Below, piece after piece: positions 57,110 to 64,000 of a stretch of DNA of 64,000 nucleotides. Numbering within the stretch: position 1 is the first letter of the stretch; each line of letters opens with the position of its first letter. The position numbers and the translations under genes were made by a program. Origin of the DNA: Agrypnia vestita. Lineage: Eukaryota; Arthropoda; Insecta; Trichoptera; Phryganeidae. The notes under the pieces were generated by a model. That model had not been told where the DNA came from, searched no databases, and worked only from the letters and a program-made list of their open reading frames with translations. Location of the stretch: contig JADDOH010011227.1 of assembly GCA_016648135.1 (NCBI GenBank), forward strand, positions 1-64,000, in the 5' to 3' direction.

Positions 57110-57480
57110 TTAGCTTCCCACTGCGCCCCGTCCGAGGGATGGGCGGGCGTGAAAAATCGGCGCGGAACAGTAATTCTCATTCGGGTCTCGTACATCCCTA
57201 AGCCGATATAAAAAGAGGCCACGCGCCGCCATCACCGGGGCAATGATAAAAAGATTCGAGCATTACTCCGGTAGGTACCGAAGAACGGGAGCCTGCACAT
57301 CTCGCAGGTGTTGCATTGTTAAACTATCGCTCCGTTCGGGTCGCGCTCTGTGTTACTGGATTTAATTTTTCACGATAAGCGAGAAACACGTGTCAAAAAT
57401 ACGAATCGCGAACGGAGCTAGTCCCCTGCTGAATATTTGATGGACCGCAGAACCGTCCGCGCTGTTCCGTGCGCGATGGA
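57110..57480 (+). promoter_or_regulatory. GC-rich block with a TATA box, possible host promoter
   Basis: TATAAAAA (57207-57214) sits in a GC-rich context (CCGA before, GAGGCCACGCGCCGCC after). Around it are GGGATGGGCGGGCGTG (57136) and GCTCCGTTCGGGTCGCGCTC (57331). No downstream coding frame is recognisable before the repeat at 57632. Promoter identity is inference from composition and TATA. Confidence 0.3.
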
Positions 57481-57631
57481 ATGAATGCATTAAAAAAGTC
57501 ATGAGCCATCATGTTCTAAAATAGTGCAATTTATAAATAACTAGCGATACTATCCGGCCGCGCCCGAGATTAGAATTCTTGCGTAGAAGTTCTTACTTAT
57601 ATAAAGTATGCCTTGTCTTTGACAAAAATTT

Positions 57632-57799
57632 CTAAAATAAATCTTTCGAAGGAATTTAACTATAAAAGGAGTCATGTGATGCGGGCTCAAGCAGTTCATT
57701 TTCGTAATGACAACAAGGCGACATCTCCGTAGCATAAACAAGTGTGACCGGTGATTCGTGATATTTGTAAGCAAGAAAGCGCAGAGTGACTGCCAATGA
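57632..57799 (+). promoter_or_regulatory. TATA-containing hsp-like leader repeat, copy A
   Basis: About 168 bp nearly identical to 60679-60850: ATAAATCTTTCGAAGGAATT, TATAAAAGGAGTCATGTGA (TATA 57661-57667), AATGACAACAAGGCGACATC, GTGTGACCGGTGATTCG, AAGCAAGAAAGCGCAGAGTG, ACTGCCAATGA. Both copies are on the plus strand, 3 kb apart. No coding sequence follows. Confidence 0.6.
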
Positions 57800-57887
57800 A
57801 AAAATTATATTTGTGGCAATGAAAATGACAATATCAACGTTATATTTCTAATTATAATAAATTATAGAAATCTCAAACGGACAAAGC

Positions 57888-57930
57888 AATTGACCATTTC
57901 TACCTTAAGAACATCCACATAATATCAAAT
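57888..57930 (+). repeat. Dispersed repeat fragment (same family as 20668)
   Basis: CAATTGACCATTTCTACCTT then AAGAACATCCAC; a short fragment, less certain than the two other copies. Confidence 0.4.
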
Positions 57931-58188
57931 TTAAAAAAATTGTATATATGTATGTTTTAAGTCAGTTTCGTTCATATATTTGAATGGACTATGTAAGAGA
58001 TAAATAGTCCTTCTTCCCATGACAGTAAACGTGATAGCAAAGTAGATGGTACCTCTATATTTTTTAAAGTGGAATATTAAGCAATATTCTTTTTTTATAT
58101 ATTTTTAATATTAGGTCCTTACATATGAAATTGGCGTTTAGTATGGGAGGAACATACAGCCGATTTTTTTTTATTATAATATATTTAT

Positions 58189-59207
58189 TTAATCAAAGTA
58201 TGTACCATTGCTATCTATGCACTTTTGCCATCTCATAGGTAGTTCATCGATCCCTTTACTAAAAAAACCATTCGAACGGGAATCAATAAAATCTTTGAAG
58301 GCGGTTGGACTGCCCCATCGGAGTTGAATTTTTTCCTTTGCAAGAAGTTATCCAAATTTCGAAAAAAATGGTAATCTGTTGGGGCAAGGTCCGGAGAGTA
58401 CGGTGGATGTCTTAGACATTCCAATTGAAGCTCCTCTAATTTGGTAGCCGTCTGTTGTGCAGTGTGTGGTCTAGCGTTATCATGAAGCAGCAGTGGCCTA
58501 GAGCGATTAAACAGCCTCGGTTGTTTAGCAGCTAGCTTTTCCATCATGGTTTGCAGTTGCTGACAATAGACATCTGCCGTAATCGTCTGGCCAGATTTAA
58601 GAAAGCTGTAGTGAACGACAACAGCACTAGTCCACCAAACGCTCACAAGTAACTTTTTTGGAGTCAATTTTCGCTTGGGGCATGGTTTGGCTGGTTCGGC
58701 AGGGTTCAGCCATTGCGATGAGCGCTTCCGATTATCGTACAGGATCCACTTTTTATCACAGGTAATGATTCGATTTAAAATCCCTTCATTATTGTGCCGG
58801 TTGAGTAATGCAACGCAGCAGTCAACGCGCGTTTGTTGATTTGCTTCACTCAATTCGTGAGTTACCTACCTTTCAAGCTTTTTCACCTTACCAATTTGCT
58901 TCAAGTGGATTAATACAGTTTTATCACTAACACCGCAGCCTGCAGCTAACTCGGATGTGGTTTGCGATGGATCCGCTTCCACAATAGCCTTCAATTCTTC
59001 ATTATCAACTTTGGTCTCCGGCCGTCCACGGGGCTTGTTCTGCAGGTCGAAATTTCCAGAACGAAAACGTTGGAACCAAAAACGCACTGTGTTTTCTTTT
59101 GCGGCACCGTCGCCATACACATCATTAATCCTTCGAGCCGTTTCTGCAGCACTGGTGCCACGGTGGAACTCGTACTCGTAAATAACGCGATATTTCAAGT
59201 TCTTCAT
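58189..59207 (-). pseudogene. Defective mariner transposase (copy 3)
   Basis: The frame is nearly identical to copy 1 through KQIGKVKKLER, then the conserved W of WVPHEL is a TAG stop. Translation resumes in frame through TCDKKW (E to K after the first Asp), HDNARPH and YSPDLAPTDYHFF. A 1-nt deletion near 58304 then shifts the frame in the last quarter (GAVQ followed by PPSKILL). Two independent lesions make it non-functional. Confidence 0.95.
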
Positions 59208-59290
59208 TTTGTAAACTGAGTGACGCAAAGAAAAAAACAATTGAGGAAAAAACAAATGAATTATAATTTTTAAAACACAAATACATGAGT

Positions 59291-59482
59291 AGCTTGTTGG
59301 TCTTGTGGTTAGGATACTCGCCTCGTGATCCAATGGTCGCGGGTTCGAATCTCAGCCCAAACTAGCAAGTTAGTCCTATTTTCATAGCATAAGCGTTTAG
59401 CTTAGTTTGAAAATAGTAAGAATATTGATGTGACACGTATTCCGTGTTCGCATCTCTATTTATTAAAAAAAAAAAAAAAAAA
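59291..59482 (+). repeat. tRNA-derived SINE S1 inserted in mariner copy 3
   Basis: AGCTTGTTGGTCTTGTGGTT, AGGATACTCGCCTCGTGATC, box B GGTTCGAATCTC, AGCAAGTTAG, GCGTTTAGCTTAG, GACACGTATTCCGTGTTCGC and an 18-nt poly(A). The other two mariner copies have uninterrupted GAGTAAATAGCTG here, so the insertion point is exact. It is the best-preserved S1 copy in the window. I could not define a target duplication because the site is A-rich. Confidence 0.93.
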
Positions 59483-59586
59483 TAGCTGTATAAATTTGGA
59501 TTTGGAATTCCTAACCAAAGAGAAGATATTTGAGATCAAATTTGCCAGTACGGCAAAACTCCAATTTCATATGTAAGGACCTAATA

Positions 59587-60489
59587 TATACCTACAACAT
59601 AATAACATATAGACTTCTAAAGTTTTTTAACATATACACTAGAGTGCATGTGAAAAAATCTATTTTAATAAATTTTTCTAGTTAAAATATATGGAACAAA
59701 CATAGACCACCAAAATACATAGAAATGATTTTACTATTTTTAGCTTGTTTTAAAAATTATAACGAGCTTGTTTATTTTGAAACAATTATGAAAAAGTAAA
59801 ACTAAATATTTGAAAAATATATAAACTTAACACTTTTAATGATTTGTGTGAATTAAGTTCAAATAAAGTAAAGTACGAATAGTGTTCCAGTTGAATTTAT
59901 GTCCGGTGACTTAATAAATCAAATAAATAAACAAAACTTAAATTTATTTAAAATGTTTGCAAACCGGTGACAATATTTCATAAGAAAATTCATACATACA
60001 TACGAGTACATCGATTTTCAGCTTTATTGTGATGCAACATTATAAGATAATTATTTAAATACATTTTTCTATGATTTTTTAATATCGGATGTTACAAAGC
60101 TAGTGGCGTCTTATTTTTGACGGTTAAATGGTATTTGAGTGATCCATATCTAGTGACAGAAATTATATTGCTAGCTGAAAATAATCGAGTTGCCCTAATA
60201 ATTCTAGACGGAAGAAGCTGCATAAATTTTACGTCTCCAGAGTTTACGATTTGAGAATTTTTTCGGGTTCGTATAAACATAAATTCTGCTTAATGATTAA
60301 GATAAACTAATGTATACACAATAATTTATATTGCCTTGATGTTACACTACTTCAGCGATAATAGTTACTGCATAAATTTACTTAAAATATATGAATAAAT
60401 TATCTATATATAAAAATATTTCTAAATATTGTATCGAGAAAATAATAATACCGACTTTTATCAAAATATTTGAACCTACTGAAAGCTGA
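59587..60489. other. AT-rich sequence with a related leader fragment
   Basis: Mostly featureless. At 59866-59920 the wording (AAGTACGAATAGTG, then GAATTTATGTCCGGTGACTT) resembles the 3' ends of the blocks at 4195-4220 and 61000-61055. Confidence 0.45.
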
Positions 60490-61075
60490 TAACAGTACAA
60501 CGGTGTCACGCAAAGGCGGTCTGTCATCCATAACCGCAAATTCTCGAATGTTCCGCACCCAAAGTAGGATCAGTTATGCATGACCGCATTCTCTTATCTG
60601 GAAGATTCTACGACATTTCATCACTTATTAAAATGCTTCTTTTAACCGTCTAGAATGCTCTACGGAATGTTTGTATCTCTAGAATAAATCTTTCGAAGGA
60701 ATTTAGCTATAAAAGGAGTCATGTGACGCGGACTCAAGCTGTAAATTTTCATAATGACAACAAGGCGACATCTCCTTAGCGAAAACAAATTAGTGTGACC
60801 GGTGATTCGCGATATTAGTAAGCAAGAAAGCGCAGAGTGACTGCCAATGATACCAGCGGAAAAAAGGAAGAATACCGGGAGGAGAACTTTCTTCGAGCAA
60901 ACATTGAACGGAATTTACAAGAATTGATCTAAGCGAGATGGTGTTAATAAGTACGTCTTAAGGAATAGTTCACTGATAATTTTGTGAAATATTCGGGAGA
61001 CTCTAACGACAATGAATTTATGAACAGTACTACAATTTAACTTATGTTCAGTGACTTTCTTTGGTAATAAATTAA
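60490..61075 (+). promoter_or_regulatory. hsp-like promoter and leader repeat, copy B (longest)
   Basis: A perfect three-unit heat-shock element TTC-TC-GAA-TG-TTC lies at 60541-60553 and a GAA-GA-TTC pair at 60601-60608. TATAAAA is at 60708-60714. The leader-like part matches copy A to 60850 and, from GATACCAGCG on, the diverged block at 4031-4215, ending at a shared CAGTGACTTT (61047). No open frame follows: the small ATG after TTACGACAATG-like sequence ends quickly. It resembles a heat-shock gene 5' region without its gene. Regulation by heat-shock factor is inferred. Confidence 0.5.
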
Positions 61076-61999
61076 ACATAATTAATTTATAGTATTTTCA
61101 TTTGCCTCCCAAAGACATTTCCTTTGACAATATAATACTTAATAATTATTTAGGTATAAATTTATAATTAAAAGCACCATAAAAACATTGTTAAATTAAC
61201 ATAAATGTGTTCATAGTTTTGTCAAATACTTAAATTATATATGTAGTTTTGACTCCAAGCATATACAATTAGGGAAAACTGAGCAATCACAAATTTCCTA
61301 AAGTTTTGTAAATTTAAACAAATGTCTATCTTTTTACAGTGAAATCCATCGACTCAAAGATAAGCTACGTCGTTAATACTAAGTTAGTTATTTGTTTAAG
61401 CTCACTTTGTAATCATATTTGTTAGTTGTTTGTTTAAATGAATAGTTTTGCTTAACGTTAATTTAAAACTAGAAATACTAAACAGAATCCTCTACCTAGA
61501 GTGATAGATGACTTGAAAGAGATAGATAAAAGAAATGGCAACCAAGATGTTTTAAATTCTTCATGATTTAGACTCTATTCAAAGGCAAAATATGAATTGA
61601 TTTGGCTAACGTTTGTTGGAGCCTGTAATACACGGTAACTATGGATAAAATTTACAATATTCGAAGATTTAACATGTCGCACAATACATGGCGTTGATCT
61701 AGGTACCCCTGCACACCTCAATTGCGCGATGATCATTGTATCATGCGTAATACTTTATCCCTAATTTCTGTCTCATATGGATATTGTGTTTTGTGATCGT
61801 GTTTTCATTTGTATATATAAGAGGCCTATCACCATTAAAAACCATAGTGGAAAAACAGAATTAAAAAAAGTGCCCAATAAAGCAATCAAAATTACAATGA
61901 ATTAAGTAGCACTCAATAAAAATAGGTCATTAAAGTAAAAAAAATATATTAAGTAAAAAAAAAATGGAAATTAATGAAATTAAGCACTAAATTTGAATG
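61076..61999. other. AT-rich sequence, nothing recognised
   Basis: No assignment. Confidence 0.5.
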
Positions 62000-62155
62000 C
62001 AGTCATCGAGGATTATAAATTTATAATGTACTGGATTCGAGATTTTATACGAAATACATACATAGCCTATACATTTATAGGGAACATGAATTTGGAATGG
62101 ATAGATACATAAAATCCAGAATTCAGTACATTCTAAATTAGTGACTGCATTCAAA
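62000..62155. repeat. Inverted-repeat element related to 44439-44664
   Basis: The arms TGAATGCAGTCA and the exact complement TGACTGCATTCA bracket an inner pair (TTATAATGTACTGGATTC and its complement), as in the copy at 44505-44616. The right-hand tail of that element (GTTGCTGCCTTTGCTTTTAT) appears only at 62764, after an inserted MITE. Confidence 0.65.
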
Positions 62156-62745
62156 ACATTTTTACTTCCTTTCTTTTAACTCGTGGCGTCTGCTTGCTTG
62201 TTTTCTTGACGAAAAAACTTTGGATCGATTTTTAACCCTTTTCCCGCTATCCAATCGAGCTGAAACTTTGCAAGCAGACTCGTGGCGACGATCAAGAAGA
62301 TCTATCAAATTTTCTTAAAAAAAATAATAATTATAGTATAATTTTGGGGTTTTAGAAAATTTAATTGATTTTTTTTAAATTGGAAACCATACAAATGTTT
62401 GATTACTACCAACAGCGCCTCATGGAATATTTAAAATTTGAATTACTCCGTCGGTATATGTAATAGGTAATTCACTACGAACTTCGAAAATTTATGACAA
62501 TTGGTTCACAGATGACGACAGATCATAAATATATCAAAATCTTGATTAAATTGACTGACAAATGTTTTAAAATTTAATCTTCAAAGCATGAAGTGTCATA
62601 TCAAAGCTCAAAGCATCTGACATTTTAGAAATATATTAAATTTCTGTAAGTTTAGTGTTATGTAATATGTTTTAATTCGTCTTTAATTGTTGTTATATTT
62701 TACAAAGAAAGGGAGTATAATAAAAACATTGGTTTTAATGGGTTA
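62155..62745. mobile_element. Inverted-repeat MITE, copy 2 (family of 1153-1475)
   Basis: The left end ACATTTTTACTTCCTTTCTT and the right end AAGAAAGGGAGTATAATAAA then AACATTGGTTTTAA are inverted. The internal AACTCGTGGCGTCTGCTTG and GAGCTGAAACTTTGCAAGC match the complement of 1330-1450. It is longer than copy 1 and appears inserted in the element at 62000-62790. Confidence 0.6.
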
Positions 62746-62839
62746 GTTTTTTTTAATTCTTAGATGTTGCTGCCTTTGCTTTTATCCCCCACACGTGATG
62801 CGAAAAATGAAAGTCAGCAATCTTATGAGCAACCAAATA

Positions 62840-63075
62840 TATTACGCTGTTTTAAAACATTAGTCGATGTTACTATAAAAACTTTGTTTAAATCGACTGC
62901 ATGTTTCTCTTGAAATAAGTCAAGCTGTCAAGGAATAACTATACTGTTTGACGGTCTGTTTGTTGTTGTTGTTAAGGAGACGGTTTGATTATTAAAAAAT
63001 AAAATATTATCCTACTCAGCCAAAAACATAGTCCATAGCAATCAATGTCCGATTTGATGATTCTCTATTAGCGAA
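62840..63075. other. AT-rich sequence, nothing recognised
   Basis: Short GTTGTTGTTGTT run at 62960. No gene. Confidence 0.5.
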
Positions 63076-63169
63076 GGGAAAAACTTCATTTCAAAATGAA
63101 GACTACAACACACACACGTTCACCAGTTTGAAGACTACAAAGTGTACACTAAAATTGTAGTAAAAACTA

Positions 63170-63340
63170 CTTGAAGTGAAGCAATTGTAGTACTACGAAA
63201 TGAAGTGAAGTAATGAAGTAATTGTAGTTAGTATTAATGAAGTGAAGTAATGTAATGAAGTAATTGTAATAATAATGAAGTGAAGTAATGAAATGAAGTA
63301 ATAGTGAAGTAAATTTTTAAATGAAGCGAATGAAGTATTT
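63170..63340 (+). repeat. GAAGTGAAGTAAT minisatellite
   Basis: Irregular direct repeats built from TGAAGTGAAG, TAATGAAG and TAATTGTAG; at least six GAAGTGAAG-type units. Purine-rich on the plus strand. Adjacent 63085-63145 has two GAAGACTACAA units. Non-coding. Confidence 0.85.
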
Positions 63341-64000
63341 TTTTTCGAGCTCAAAAAAAAAAAAAGGTCAACGACAAAAATATTTAAATAAATGACGATA
63401 TTTTCTCCAAAGTAACATTTGGCGACCTAAAAAAAAAAAAAAGTCACCAGACAGATTTCTTCGTTCGATTCCAAAAAGTTTCCAGAGATTTCTCCGAAGA
63501 TTTCTGCGAAGTGTGCACTTCAATGTAGTTTAGTACTACATTGTAGTAGTGAGTACAGAGCGGACCCATCACTTTTCTCTATTGACAATTGCCTCCAGAT
63601 TAAAATATTCAAAGTGTACATGTCATAGAGACTAAATCTCTGAAATTTATCTCATTCTATGGATGGGGACATTTCATGGCAATATCTTTATAATCTTGGC
63701 TTTATTGATTGATATTGTATATTTAAATTTTGGTAATTACATTTTTGTCTGTCTACATGTCTATTTCTCTATAGAATATCGTATCTCTTCAATTCAGGAC
63801 TTAATATTGATAAATATTTAAATTATGTAGTTAAAATGCGACAGAGGATTCATTTTATTACCAACCACAATCGCGACTGTGACACAGCTGAAAATATGCC
63901 TTTGAATCTATGCATATAGTACTGAATAAAGAAAATCAAGCGGAAAATCGTGCCGGGAATGGAGGCAGTCTTATCAAATCGTACGCATTCGAAAATTCAT
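63341..64000. other. Window end, nothing recognised
   Basis: Poly(A) runs at 63353-63365 and 63430-63442, and TAGTACTACAATGTAG-type inverted words at 63525-63550. No gene. Confidence 0.45.

Larger units (their letters stand above)
58111..59584 (-). mobile_element. Mariner copy 3, with SINE insertion
   Basis: The ends match copies 1 and 2, with TA on both sides (58109-58110, 59585-59586). Length is 1474 bp because a 192-bp SINE (59291-59482) is inserted in the 5' untranslated part. The transposase frame is broken. The element is otherwise full length. Confidence 0.95.

Noticed and set aside
57601..57630. Heat-shock element upstream of the copy A TATA box
   Set aside because: GAA and TTC words occur (57570-57600), but their spacing is not in 5-bp register.

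Overview
The window is AT-rich, gene-poor insect nuclear DNA packed with repeats. No CRISPR array, operon or prokaryotic gene organisation is visible, and I found no host protein-coding gene that I can name. The repeats are arthropod types: DD34D mariners of the cecropia-like kind, tRNA-derived SINEs, several LINE families that survive mostly as 3' tails, Penelope-like debris, and an interstitial (TTAGG)n tract, which is the common insect telomere unit. A lepidopteran is my best guess, from general familiarity with the LINE tails and the mariner type; this is inference.

Layout. 0-10 kb: fold-back repeats with hammerhead-ribozyme-like cores (122-212, 5971-6222, 6278-6512, 9135-9309), a broken Penelope-like GIY-YIG reading frame with a ribozyme-like motif just downstream (8193-8870, minus), a 708-bp TA-flanked MITE with a perfect 35-bp hairpin (4557-5264), two LINE tails, and two heat-shock-element clusters (2554-2583, 3874-3886). 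10-20 kb: a SINE, two abutting LINE tails of opposite orientation, MITEs at 15472-16103 and 19203-19621, and the only intact gene, a mariner transposase (17800-18819) inside a complete element (17612-18896). 20-32 kb: more LINE tails, a decayed LINE reverse transcriptase (23977-25266), a second decayed reverse transcriptase (29165-30610), a four-fold GCGGGTGCAAC motif (28207-28599), and a fold-back at 30831-31090. 33-39 kb: (TTAGG)n and (CCTAT)n tracts, then a three-level nest in which a piggyBac-like MITE sits in a hAT-like MITE, which sits in a LINE tail. 39-48 kb is mostly featureless AT-rich DNA. 48-64 kb: two defective mariners (48276-49389 with a 173-bp deletion; 58111-59584 with a nonsense codon, a frameshift and a SINE insertion), an RTE-like LINE tail between TA microsatellites, a four-copy dispersed short repeat, two related TATA-box repeats with a heat-shock-promoter look (57632-57799, 60490-61075), a MITE nested in another repeat (62.0-62.8 kb), and a GAAGTGAAGTAAT minisatellite (63.1-63.3 kb).

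The genes do not form a pathway. The intact mariner could in principle mobilise itself and the two defective copies, since all three carry the same ends. The most interesting non-protein signals are the set of hammerhead-like motifs, which share one architecture (CTGANGA box, one unpaired base, stem II, GAA plus a palindromic ACGT or ACATGT), and the dispersed heat-shock-promoter-like blocks.
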